Of a stretch of 10,319 bases of DNA, positions 1-6,057 are shown piece by piece (the stretch's first letter is position 1; the number at the start of each line of letters is the position of its first letter). The notes below the pieces were generated by a model. The model made no database searches, was not told the DNA's origin, and saw only the letters and a list, made by a program, of their open reading frames with translations. Source of the DNA: an uncultured Caulobacterales bacterium (GTDB lineage Bacteria > Pseudomonadota > Alphaproteobacteria > Caulobacterales > Caulobacteraceae); contig CAIUZX010000090.1 in assembly GCA_903903715.1 (NCBI GenBank), positions 1 to 10,319 of the forward strand, in the 5' to 3' direction. The translations under genes and the position numbers were made by a program.

Positions 1-1
1 C

Positions 2-229
2 TACAACGCGATCGGCGCGGGGGTGATCCCCGATCTGCGCTACTCGGGCCTGTTGGGCGACAGCAAGGCGTTCAAGGGCGTTGTACTCGGCGGGGAGCGC
101 AAGTCCCTGGGCATGGTCAGTTTCGCGAGCGTGCTGAATGACGCCGATGCAGACGCGGTCCGTGCGTATCTGATCCAGGAAGCTGGCCGCGCCTATGCGG
201 ACGAGCACCCGGCGAAGTCCGGCAAGTAA
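2..229 (+). CDS. PQQ-dependent dehydrogenase, C-terminal cytochrome c domain (3' partial gene)
   Basis: This is the last 75 codons of a gene that begins before the window; the frame is open from base 2 to the TAA at 227-229. The residues GVIPDLRYS, then VLGG, then GMVSFASVL followed by an acidic helix ending in a Lys-rich tail, match the C-terminal c-type haem domain of quinohaemoprotein alcohol dehydrogenases. These are periplasmic PQQ enzymes that oxidise alcohols and pass electrons through the haem to the respiratory chain. The Met of GMVSF is the likely sixth haem ligand. The CxxCH haem-attachment motif and the PQQ propeller would lie upstream, outside the window, so neither substrate nor completeness can be judged. 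The gene converges on the minus-strand TRIC gene with a 36-bp gap. An isolated cytochrome c is the main alternative. Confidence 0.75.
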   Translation, partial: YNAIGAGVIPDLRYSGLLGDSKAFKGVVLGGERKSLGMVSFASVLNDADADAVRAYLIQEAGRAYADEHPAKSGK

Positions 230-230
230 T

Positions 231-263
231 CGAAGACCGTTCGCCGTTCGCCTAAGGTCTTCG
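231..263. terminator. Candidate bidirectional terminator between convergent genes
   Basis: A perfect 8-bp inverted repeat, CGAAGACC at 231-238 and GGTCTTCG at 256-263, flanks a 17-base loop. It begins one base after the stop codon of the dehydrogenase and ends two bases before the stop codon of the convergent TRIC gene. The position is right for a shared terminator. There is no T-run on either side and the loop is long, so intrinsic termination would be modest. Confidence 0.4.
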
Positions 264-265
264 GA

Positions 266-907
266 TCAGGCGGACGGCGGCGCCTCTTCACCGGCCGAAT
301 AGCCCGGCAGCGACCAGCCGAAGGCCAGAGCCCCGCCCCTGAGCGCGAAGCACGACAGGACGCCGAACACGCCTGCAGAGACGTCCTGAAGGCCGGCGAG
401 CCTCGCGAGCACAAACACGGCGGAGCCAAGCGCCGCGGCGCTGACATAGATTTCCCGGCTCAGCACCACGGAGGGACGACCGCCGACCACGTCGCGAACA
501 ATGCCGCCGAAGGTAGCGGCGAGCACGCCCAGAGCCACGCTCACCAGCGGCGGCGCGCCGTGACTGGCCGCCTTCGCTGCGCCCAGAACCGCATAGGCGG
601 ATAGTCCGGCCGCATCCAGCCACAGCAGCGCCTCCTGACCGGGCCATCTCGCGCCGAACGCCCAGATCAGACCCGCTACAGCGATGCAGACGGCGATGTA
701 GTGGGGCTCACTCACCCAGAAAACCGGCGCGCCCAGCAGGAGATCGCGCAAGGTGCCGCCGCCGACACCGGTGATGGCGGCGAACAGGGCGAAGGTCACG
801 ATGGTCTGTCCCCGCTTCGCCGCCGCCAGAGCGCCGGTCGCGGCGAACACAGCCACACCGGCGTAGTCGAGCATGACAAGTGAGGAACTATCAGGGATCA
901 ACGCCAT
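266..907 (-). CDS. TRIC-family (UPF0126/YicG-like) membrane cation channel protein
   Basis: The predicted product is a 213-residue inner-membrane protein made of two homologous three-helix halves plus a last helix. Each half carries the family motif: TGVGGGTLRD at residues 46-55 and TFGGIVRD at residues 132-139. Hydrophobic stretches lie at about 13-30, 37-60, 70-86, 95-113, 120-137 and 153-171, with a final one near 176-196. Prokaryotic TRIC proteins form trimeric monovalent-cation channels with the glycine-rich kinks lining the pore; the physiological role is unclear. The start at 907 is chosen because it lies 10 bp after the gloA stop and gives the usual family length. The reading frame stays open upstream to 1006, but that part lies over gloA and is Cys/Arg-rich noise. 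It is the last gene of the minus-strand operon. Confidence 0.88.
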   Translation of the reverse strand: MALIPDSSSLVMLDYAGVAVFAATGALAAAKRGQTIVTFALFAAITGVGGGTLRDLLLGAPVFWVSEPHYIAVCIAVAGLIWAFGARWPGQEALLWLDAAGLSAYAVLGAAKAASHGAPPLVSVALGVLAATFGGIVRDVVGGRPSVVLSREIYVSAAALGSAVFVLARLAGLQDVSAGVFGVLSCFALRGGALAFGWSLPGYSAGEEAPPSA

Positions 908-917
908 GGCCGGTCGC

Positions 918-1358
918 TCACCAGACCCCGACGTTGGGCATGTCGCTCCACGGCACCGCCGGCCGCAAAGCGCCACCCTTCTGCAGCAGCTCGATGGAGA
1001 TCCCATCCGGAGAGCGGACGAAGGCCATGCGGCCGTCCCGCGGCGGTCGATTGATCGTCACGCCGCCTGCCTGCAGGCGCGCGCAGGACGCATAGATATC
1101 GTCCACTTCATAGGCGAGGTGTCCGAAATTGCGCCCGCCGGTATAGTCCTCGGTATCCCAGTTCCAGGTCAGCTCGACCGTCGGCGCCTGATCGTGGCGC
1201 GCCCGCTCCACGTCATCCGGAGCGCACAAGAAAACCAACGTGAAGCGACCGCCTTCGTTGTCGATACGGCGGACCTCCTGGAGACCCAGCAGGTCACAGT
1301 AGAAACGCTTCGCCGCGTCGAGGTCGTTCACGCGCACCATCGTGTGCAGATACTTCAT
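918..1358 (-). CDS. gloA: Glyoxalase I (lactoylglutathione lyase), VOC superfamily
   Basis: The predicted product is a 146-residue cytosolic metalloenzyme that isomerises the methylglyoxal-glutathione hemithioacetal to S-lactoylglutathione, the first step of the glutathione-dependent glyoxalase pathway. It aligns along its length with E. coli GloA: LHTMVRV at the N-terminus, VELTWNW, FGHLAYEVDD and PDGISIELLQ. The four metal ligands are readable as H5, E62, H80 and E123. The compact form, without the insertions of the longer zinc-type enzymes, suggests the nickel/cobalt class (inference). The C-terminal tail rich in Pro and Trp after residue 127 is longer than in E. coli. The ATG shares one base with the TGA of the ABC exporter upstream (TGATG), implying translational coupling. 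Confidence 0.95.
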   Translation of the reverse strand: MKYLHTMVRVNDLDAAKRFYCDLLGLQEVRRIDNEGGRFTLVFLCAPDDVERARHDQAPTVELTWNWDTEDYTGGRNFGHLAYEVDDIYASCARLQAGGVTINRPPRDGRMAFVRSPDGISIELLQKGGALRPAVPWSDMPNVGVW

Positions 1359-3214
1359 CAGGCTTCCTCTTCCTCAAGTGCAGCCGCGAGATCGCGCGTC
1401 TGTTTTCGCCAAAGCGCGGCGTAATCTCCGTTCAAGGCCAATAACGCTTCGTGTCGACCACGTTCAACAATCCGCCCCGCCCGCAGAACCAGGATCAGGT
1501 CCGCGTCGGCGATGGTGGAGAGTCGGTGGGCGACCACCAGCATACTGCGTCCGGCCCGCGCCTTGCGCAATGTCGCCTGGATCGCCGCTTCCGTCCGGCT
1601 GTCGAGGGCGCTGGTCGCCTCGTCGAGTACGAGCACGCGGGGGTCCGCGAGCAGGGCCCGCGCCAGACCCACACGCTGGCGTTCGCCGCCCGACAGTTTC
1701 AGCCCGCGCTCGCCGACCTTTGTGGCGTAACCGTCCGGCAGACCGCGGATGAAGTCGCCAAGTTCGGCGGCCTCGGCCGCCGCCTCCACGTCTTCGCGGG
1801 TCGCGTCCGGTCGCGCGAATGCGATGTTCGCCGCCAGCGTGTCGTTGAACAGCGCGACATCCTGAGGCACCAGCGCGATGGCGCGCCGCAACCCCGCGAG
1901 CTTCAGGTCCCTCACATCCACGCCGTCGAGCGCGATCGAGCCGGACTGTGGATCGATCAGCCGCAGTGCCAATCTGACGATGGTGGTCTTGCCCCCGCCC
2001 GAAGGCCCCACGAGCGCGACCGTACGGCCAGCTTCCACGTCGAACGACACATCGGTCAGCCCATCCGCTCTGGCGTCATGCCGGAAGTTGACGTGGCTGA
2101 ACCGAAGAGCCCCGCCCTGCCCCGCGATCGTCGCCGGCAGGTCGGCGGCGTCATCTCGGTCGGCGATGTCGGGTGTCTTTTGCAGAAGCTCCGTCACCTC
2201 CTCCAGATCGATCAGCGACTGGCGGATTTCCCGATAGGCGAAGCCCAGTATGTTCAGGGGCGCATAGAGCGAGATCAGGATCAGGACGGAAGCCGTCACA
2301 TCGCCCGGCCCCATGCGACCGTTCGCCGCTTCGAAGCCTGACAGAACCGCCATGCCCGCGAGCCCTGCGCTCATCACCGCCGACTGGATGATATTAAGCA
2401 TGGCCAGAGAGACATTGGCCTGCTCCGACGCATCCCCGTATCGTTCGAGCGCCGTATCGTAAGCGGCGGCGATCCGCGCCTCAGCGCCGAAGGACTTCAC
2501 CGTCTCGTAGTTGATCAGCGCGTCGACAGATCGCCCCGACGCCTCGGCGTCCGCTTCATTCAGAAGTCGTCGATGGGATATCCGCCAATCGGAAATGGCG
2601 AAGGTCAGCACGCCATAGATCACCACCGTCACCACGGCGACGGCCGAGAAACCCCAACTGTAGGCCCTTGCGAGCACGCCCGCGGCGAAGATCAACTCCA
2701 GCGCAGTCGGAGCCAGATTGAAAACGAGCACGCGCAACAGGAAATCGACCGAGCGCGCGCCACGGTCGATCGTTCTCGCCAGCGACCCGGTGCGCTTGCT
2801 CTGGTGAAAATCAATTGACAGGGACAGCGCGTGAGCGAAGGCGTCCGCCGCCGCGCGCCGCTGCGACGCCATCGCGACCTTGCCGAACACGATGTCGCGT
2901 AGCTGTGGCGCGGCGGCTGAGATAAAGCGGATGGTCGCCCAGCCCAGCACAAGCGCCGCAAACGTGTACGCGGCCTGCACCCCCGCGGCCGAACCCTTGG
3001 TGAGCCGGTTGACCGCAGCGCCCAGGAAAAGCGGCGCGAGCACGCCGGTCAATTTGCCGACCACCGTCAAAGCCAGCGCGGCCCCGAGCCGCAGCCTAAG
3101 TTTCGGCGCGCCCGAACTCAGCACAATCCGCAGCAGATCCCGCATGGCCCGCCAGAAGGCGATCCGCCCTTTAGAGCTTTCACGCACCCCCTTGGGCTGA
3201 GACCGTCTCGCCAT
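1358..3214 (-). CDS. Atm1-type ABC half-transporter (permease-ATPase fusion)
   Basis: The predicted product is a 618-residue inner-membrane exporter half, expected to act as a homodimer. The membrane domain spans roughly residues 38-335. Its stretch HQSKRTGSLARTIDRG (137-152), followed by LLRVLVFNLAPTALELI, is the signature of the mitochondrial Atm1 / bacterial Atm1 group, which exports glutathione-linked or metal-glutathione compounds. The ATPase domain has Walker A GPSGGGKTT (403-411), Q-loop Q451, signature LSGGERQ (507-513), Walker B with D531 and E532, and H-loop H563, so it appears catalytically intact. The start at 3214 lies 8 bp after the lipoprotein stop; the frame is open to 3316 but that extension overlaps the lipoprotein gene. 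M24 (3145) is a possible later start. Its neighbour gloA also uses glutathione. Confidence 0.92.
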   Translation of the reverse strand: MARRSQPKGVRESSKGRIAFWRAMRDLLRIVLSSGAPKLRLRLGAALALTVVGKLTGVLAPLFLGAAVNRLTKGSAAGVQAAYTFAALVLGWATIRFISAAAPQLRDIVFGKVAMASQRRAAADAFAHALSLSIDFHQSKRTGSLARTIDRGARSVDFLLRVLVFNLAPTALELIFAAGVLARAYSWGFSAVAVVTVVIYGVLTFAISDWRISHRRLLNEADAEASGRSVDALINYETVKSFGAEARIAAAYDTALERYGDASEQANVSLAMLNIIQSAVMSAGLAGMAVLSGFEAANGRMGPGDVTASVLILISLYAPLNILGFAYREIRQSLIDLEEVTELLQKTPDIADRDDAADLPATIAGQGGALRFSHVNFRHDARADGLTDVSFDVEAGRTVALVGPSGGGKTTIVRLALRLIDPQSGSIALDGVDVRDLKLAGLRRAIALVPQDVALFNDTLAANIAFARPDATREDVEAAAEAAELGDFIRGLPDGYATKVGERGLKLSGGERQRVGLARALLADPRVLVLDEATSALDSRTEAAIQATLRKARAGRSMLVVAHRLSTIADADLILVLRAGRIVERGRHEALLALNGDYAALWRKQTRDLAAALEEEEA

Positions 3215-3222
3215 ACCGACCG

Positions 3223-4077
3223 TCAAGGGCGGGCTCCCACGAGGAGCGCCGCGGCGGAATCGAACACGAGGGTCGATTGAACGCCATCCTGCGCCGCCCG
3301 CCAGTCCAGTCGCCAAGCGTCCTCTTCCCTGACGGGACGATAGGCCATGGACCCGAGCGGCTCGACCCGCGACACACGGGCCGCCACCATCACCGCCCCG
3401 TCGCTTGTTTCAACGCGCACCTCGTGAACGCCCGGCGTAACCGGGTGCTTCACAGCCGGCGCTGAAAAGCGACCTTGCGCGTCGGCATGGCTTTCCCCTT
3501 CCGGCTGTCCGTCGATGAACAGTCTGACCAGCGCGCCCGGCCGCGCGACGCCAGCCACCATCGCGCCGCCGCCGCTGTCGTAATCGAGCGCGACAATCGC
3601 AGGCTTACCCTTGAAGCTAGCCACCGGCGCGGCGCCATAACCTGGGCGCGCTATGACGAGGGGAAGTCCCGGCGACGGAAGCAGGATCAGCGCACCATCA
3701 ACATGCACGACACGGCCTTCACTCTCGGACGTCAAAGCCAGCATGCGGGGTGACGCGCCGACGGGCGCCGTAAAAGCCCAGGCGCCATCCGCTCCAGACG
3801 TCATGCCCCAGCTTTGTCCTTCCGGCGCCGACAGTCTCACGATCGCGTTCGCCGCGGCGCGACCCGAGATCGCAATCTGTCCGTCAGCGGTGCGTTGCGC
3901 GGACTGCACCGCAGGCGTTTCGACGTATTCGGAAGCCTTGGGATCCTTCTGAGCCCCGCGATTCGTCCCCGAATCCGGCGCGCACCCGGACGCCATGACC
4001 AGCAGAGCCACGATCAGCGCGGGTGACCACGCAGCGGGCGACGTTGCGCCTGGAAGACAAAAACGGCTCAAAACCAT
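3223..4077 (-). CDS. Lipoprotein with two Ig-like repeats, function unknown
   Basis: The predicted product has 284 residues. The N-terminus has Arg5, a hydrophobic core at about 19-29 and a lipobox-like ASGC ending at Cys32, so it is probably exported, lipidated at Cys32 and anchored in a membrane facing the periplasm. Two beta-rich segments, about 66-128 (ISGRAAANAIVRLSAPEG, then DGAWAFTAPV) and 171-236 (VAGVARPGALVRLFIDGQ, then QGRFSAPAV), share the pattern G-x-A-x-x-A-x-V-R-L followed by a D-G/A-x-W/F turn, typical of bacterial Ig-like or carboxypeptidase-regulatory-like folds. The C-terminus shows no LysM or other recognisable catalytic domain. It is the first gene of the minus-strand operon, 8 bp before the ABC exporter, and divergent from the LOG gene across 127 bp. 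The Shine-Dalgarno sequence before the ATG is weak. I do not assign a function. Confidence 0.75.
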   Translation of the reverse strand: MVLSRFCLPGATSPAAWSPALIVALLVMASGCAPDSGTNRGAQKDPKASEYVETPAVQSAQRTADGQIAISGRAAANAIVRLSAPEGQSWGMTSGADGAWAFTAPVGASPRMLALTSESEGRVVHVDGALILLPSPGLPLVIARPGYGAAPVASFKGKPAIVALDYDSGGGAMVAGVARPGALVRLFIDGQPEGESHADAQGRFSAPAVKHPVTPGVHEVRVETSDGAVMVAARVSRVEPLGSMAYRPVREEDAWRLDWRAAQDGVQSTLVFDSAAALLVGARP

Positions 4078-4204
4078 CGGATCCCATGCGACGCAATGTC
4101 GTCGATCTATGTCGTTTCACAAGTCTGGTAAATCATCGTCAACCAGCGCTGATACAAGGTCTAAGCCCGGCTTGCGCCCCACTTTCGGATTGGATCCATA
4201 GTTT

Positions 4205-4834
4205 ATGGTCGACACACCCCGAGCCGTCACGTCAACGACCGGTTCCAACAGCCTGTCGATCGCCCTGTTCTGCGGATCCTCGAACACCACTGATCCGGCA
4301 TTTCTGGAGGCCGCTCAACAGTTTGGTCACGCACTCGCGCGCGCCGGAGTGCGTCTCGTCTACGGCGGTGGCGGCGTCGGCCTGATGGGGCGCGCGGCGA
4401 AAGCCGCCCATGCGGGAGGCGGCGAGGTCTTGGGCGTGATCCCCGATTTCCTTCGGAGCCGGGAGGTCGTCTATGACGAGGTGGAAACCGTGGTGGTCAC
4501 CAACATGCACGACCGCAAGCAGCGCATGTATCAGGCGTCCGACGCCTTTGTGATCATGCCGGGCGGTGTGGGTACATTGGAGGAAGTCATTGAACTGATT
4601 TCTTGGCGGCGGCTGAACCTCCACGCCAAGCCGATCGTATTCGTCAATCTGAACGACTTCTGGTCGCCATTCTTCGCGCTGATCGATCACACGGTTGCTC
4701 ACAACCTGACACCGACCTGGCTTCCAGAGGCGTGGCGCAGCGTGTCGTCTGTCGACGAGATCCTGCCGGCGGTCAAAGACATGCTGAAGAACGCAGAACC
4801 CGTCGAAGGGGACGGAGTCGCCTCCCGGGCCTGA
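4205..4834 (+). CDS. LOG-family protein (TIGR00730 type; putative nucleoside 5'-monophosphate phosphoribohydrolase)
   Basis: The predicted product is a 209-residue cytosolic Rossmann-fold protein. The family signatures are clear: IALFCGSS at 19-26, YGGGGVGLMG at 53-62, MHDRKQRM at 101-108 and PGGVGTLEE at 119-127. In this family the Arg of the HxRK motif and the Glu of PGGxGTxxE form the active site that splits the N-glycosidic bond of (cytokinin) nucleoside monophosphates to give the free base and ribose 5-phosphate. Many bacterial members act as AMP or general nucleotide hydrolases, so a cytokinin role should not be assumed. The first 16 residues precede the fold and may be partly untranslated, since the Shine-Dalgarno sequence is poor. 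The gene is divergent from the lipoprotein operon and converges on dksA with 13 bp between stops. Confidence 0.92.
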   Translation: MVDTPRAVTSTTGSNSLSIALFCGSSNTTDPAFLEAAQQFGHALARAGVRLVYGGGGVGLMGRAAKAAHAGGGEVLGVIPDFLRSREVVYDEVETVVVTNMHDRKQRMYQASDAFVIMPGGVGTLEEVIELISWRRLNLHAKPIVFVNLNDFWSPFFALIDHTVAHNLTPTWLPEAWRSVSSVDEILPAVKDMLKNAEPVEGDGVASRA

Positions 4835-4847
4835 CACCAATTCGCCG

Positions 4848-5297
4848 TCAGTCGTCCCGATGCACCCGCTCGCGCCGCTCATGGCGCTCCTGCGCCTCGA
4901 CGCTCAATGTCGCAATGGGACGCGCCTCAAGGCGGGCAAGGCCGATCGGCTCTCCCGTTTCCTCACAGTATCCGTAGCTGCCGTCTTCAATCCGGCGCAA
5001 AGCGGAATCAATCTTTGAAATCAGCTTTCTCTGACGATCACGGGTCCGCAATTCCAGCGCCCTGTCCGTTTCGGAAGAGGCGCGATCGGCAAGATCCGGA
5101 TGATTTTCTGTTTCCAATTGCAGGTGCGACAAGGTCTCCTTGGATTCCCGAAGGATGTCGTCACGCCAGCTGATCAGCTTCTTTTTGAAAAACTCGATCT
5201 GCCGTTCATTCATAAACGGCTCGTCTTCTCGAGGGCGATATTCTTCTTCGGTCATCGCGCCCCCTGCTGCACTACCGAATGACGTGGTCGTTTGCAT
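4848..5297 (-). CDS. dksA: DksA-type RNA polymerase-binding transcription factor, zinc-finger-degenerate
   Basis: The predicted product (149 residues) binds the RNA polymerase secondary channel and, with ppGpp, tunes rRNA and biosynthetic promoters in the stringent response. A coiled coil spans about 33-105. Its tip carries D68-L-A-D71-R-A73, equivalent to the functional DxxDxA of E. coli DksA. The globular end keeps GYCEETGEPIGLARLEARP, but the four zinc ligands are reduced to one: C111, T114, S132, A135. Single-cysteine DksA is known and functional in Rhodobacter sphaeroides, so this is likely an active zinc-independent form. The start is uncertain: the ATG at 5297 has a weak ribosome site, while an in-frame ATG at 5255 (residue 15) follows AGGGGG at good distance. 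A separate promoter lies upstream, although fliX precedes it on the same strand. Confidence 0.93.
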   Translation of the reverse strand: MQTTTSFGSAAGGAMTEEEYRPREDEPFMNERQIEFFKKKLISWRDDILRESKETLSHLQLETENHPDLADRASSETDRALELRTRDRQRKLISKIDSALRRIEDGSYGYCEETGEPIGLARLEARPIATLSVEAQERHERRERVHRDD

Positions 5298-5343
5298 GCA
5301 ACGTTCTCACGGCCTTCCAACGCCCCCTACAAGCGCGGAGGCG

Positions 5344-5371
5344 CTTATACCATCGAATTGCGGTGGATCAA
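5344..5371 (-). promoter_or_regulatory. Candidate sigma70-type promoter of dksA
   Basis: On the minus strand TTGATC (5366-5371) is followed by exactly 16 bases and then TATAAG (5344-5349), giving 4 of 6 matches to the -35 and 5 of 6 to the -10 consensus. Transcription would start near 5337, leaving a leader of about 40 nt to the ATG at 5297 or about 82 nt to the ATG at 5255. It would give dksA transcription independent of fliX. No wet evidence is available; the call rests on consensus and spacing. Confidence 0.55.
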
Positions 5372-5377
5372 CGCAGC

Positions 5378-5394
5378 GCGCGCGAGGAGCGCGC
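5378..5394 (-). terminator. GC-only hairpin downstream of fliX (weak terminator candidate)
   Basis: GCGCGC at 5378-5383 and GCGCGC at 5389-5394 can pair around a five-base loop, about 10 bases after the fliX stop codon. No U-tract follows on the minus strand, so it may slow rather than end fliX transcription. It lies just upstream of the dksA -35 element, which suits a boundary between two units. Confidence 0.25.
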
Positions 5395-5403
5395 AATCTG
5401 ACT

Positions 5404-5835
5404 TCAGTTCGCCCGGGCCGCAACTTCGCGCTTGGCCAACTCTACAGCGGCGCGGGTTTCGATTTCGTTCAGAACGCCGTCGAGCTTCTCATCATCCGTA
5501 CCGATACGGGCTTCCCGAACGGCTTGGGACAGGCGCTCTAGCGCGCCATCGGTCGGAACCGAATCCAGGATGGCAATCTTGACCTCGTCCAGATGATCCA
5601 AAAGCTTCGTCGCCCGCCGAACCGCCCGGCGACGCTTTTCGAGGGACGTCGGATATTCTTGCAATGCGAGCAATGCGTCGACGCTCGACACGCCCGAGGC
5701 GCCGGCGACGCGGGCCGCAGGGGCGCCCGCGGATGCCTCTTCGCTCGAGGACACCGAAAAGCCGGAGCCTCCCGTCTTGGGGCGACCACTGGTCGAACCG
5801 ACCGGACCGGCTGAACCGCCTCCGTTGACCTTCAT
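5404..5835 (-). CDS. fliX: FliX, class II flagellar assembly regulator
   Basis: The predicted product (143 residues) is the Caulobacter-type flagellar trans-acting factor that links early basal-body assembly to activity of FlbD, the sigma54 activator for class III/IV flagellar genes. The start MKVNGGGSAG, the Gly/Ser-rich low-complexity first 45 residues, the conserved SVDALLALQEY (51-61) and the charged helical C-terminal half, with RRRAVRRATKLLDHLDEVK at 68-86, fit the family in length and order. The start at 5835 is supported by GGGAG about nine bases before the ATG; the frame extends to 5886 but that extension has no support. It is divergent from flgI across 222 bp, as in Caulobacter, and its product probably acts on the promoter facing it. 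It is restricted to Caulobacterales and close relatives, so it is a strong taxonomic marker. Confidence 0.93.
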   Translation of the reverse strand: MKVNGGGSAGPVGSTSGRPKTGGSGFSVSSSEEASAGAPAARVAGASGVSSVDALLALQEYPTSLEKRRRAVRRATKLLDHLDEVKIAILDSVPTDGALERLSQAVREARIGTDDEKLDGVLNEIETRAAVELAKREVAARAN

Positions 5836-5855
5836 GTCGAAGTCTCCCTTGAACG

Positions 5856-5926
5856 CGGCAACAATTGCGCCATCACCCTTGCGCATTTCTTAACACAAGG
5901 GAAATTCTTGCCGAGCCCGATTGCCG
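5856..5926. promoter_or_regulatory. Three CGGCAA words: candidate activator (FlbD/ftr-like) sites
   Basis: TTGCCG occurs at 5908-5913 and again at 5921-5926 (CGGCAA on the minus strand), with starts 13 bp apart. CGGCAA occurs on the plus strand at 5856-5861, followed by CAATTGCGCC. They lie roughly 50-145 bp upstream of the expected flgI transcription start, the distance range of enhancer sites for sigma54 activators. I recall Caulobacter ftr elements containing a CGGCAA-like core, but I could not check this against a reference, so the protein assignment is tentative. Confidence 0.35.
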
Positions 5927-5927
5927 G

Positions 5928-5935
5928 TTAACCAT
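5928..5935 (+). promoter_or_regulatory. CtrA-like half-site TTAACCAT
   Basis: TTAACCAT matches the first half of the CtrA recognition sequence, TTAA-N7-TTAA. The expected second TTAA seven bases later is absent (GACC instead), though TTGACC follows three bases after TTAACC. It lies about 95 bp upstream of the fliX start; class II flagellar genes such as fliX are CtrA targets in Caulobacter. One half-site in an AT-rich stretch is weak evidence. Confidence 0.3.
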
Positions 5936-5974
5936 TTTGACCTCTGACTTTATTTAATATTTTTTCTCTGGAAC

Positions 5975-5990
5975 TGGCACGGAAGTCGCA
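5975..5990 (+). promoter_or_regulatory. Sigma54 (RpoN) -24/-12 promoter of the flgI operon
   Basis: TGGCACG at 5975-5981, four bases, then TCGCA at 5986-5990 fits the sigma54 consensus TGGCACG-N4-TTGCW with a single mismatch (T to C). The invariant GG (5976-5977) and GC (5988-5989) are separated by exactly ten bases, the fixed sigma54 spacing. Transcription should start near 6001, giving a leader of about 57 nt to the ATG at 6058. This excludes the in-frame ATG at 5995 as the translation start. An AT-rich tract (5947-5968) directly upstream could assist DNA bending. Confidence 0.75.
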
Positions 5991-6057
5991 AGCGATGGTG
6001 TCGAAACGCCTTCGCCCCATCGCGAGAGCGGCAAGTGATTCCGAGGCGCCACGAGAC

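Noticed and set aside
1451..2341. 296-codon plus-strand frame opposite the ABC exporter
   Set aside because: It is an antisense shadow typical of GC-rich coding DNA; the minus strand holds an intact ABC transporter with all ATPase motifs.
4137..4142. TTGACG on the minus strand as a -35 element for the lipoprotein operon
   Set aside because: The hexamer 17 bp downstream is TGAAAC, a poor -10; the promoter must lie in 4078-4204 but I could not place it with confidence.
4831..4851. Inverted repeat CTGAC/GTCAG between the LOG gene and dksA
   Set aside because: The arms are mostly the two convergent stop codons (TGA and its complement TCA), so the symmetry is expected; the stem is only 5 bp with an 11-base loop and no T-run.
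4232..4882. 216-codon minus-strand frame opposite the LOG gene
   Set aside because: It is an antisense shadow of a well-conserved LOG protein and has no recognisable motif of its own.
5331..5346. Hairpin AAGCGC-GGAG-GCGCTT upstream of dksA
   Set aside because: It overlaps the predicted -10 element and transcription start of dksA, so it would not be fully transcribed from that promoter, and no U-tract follows.
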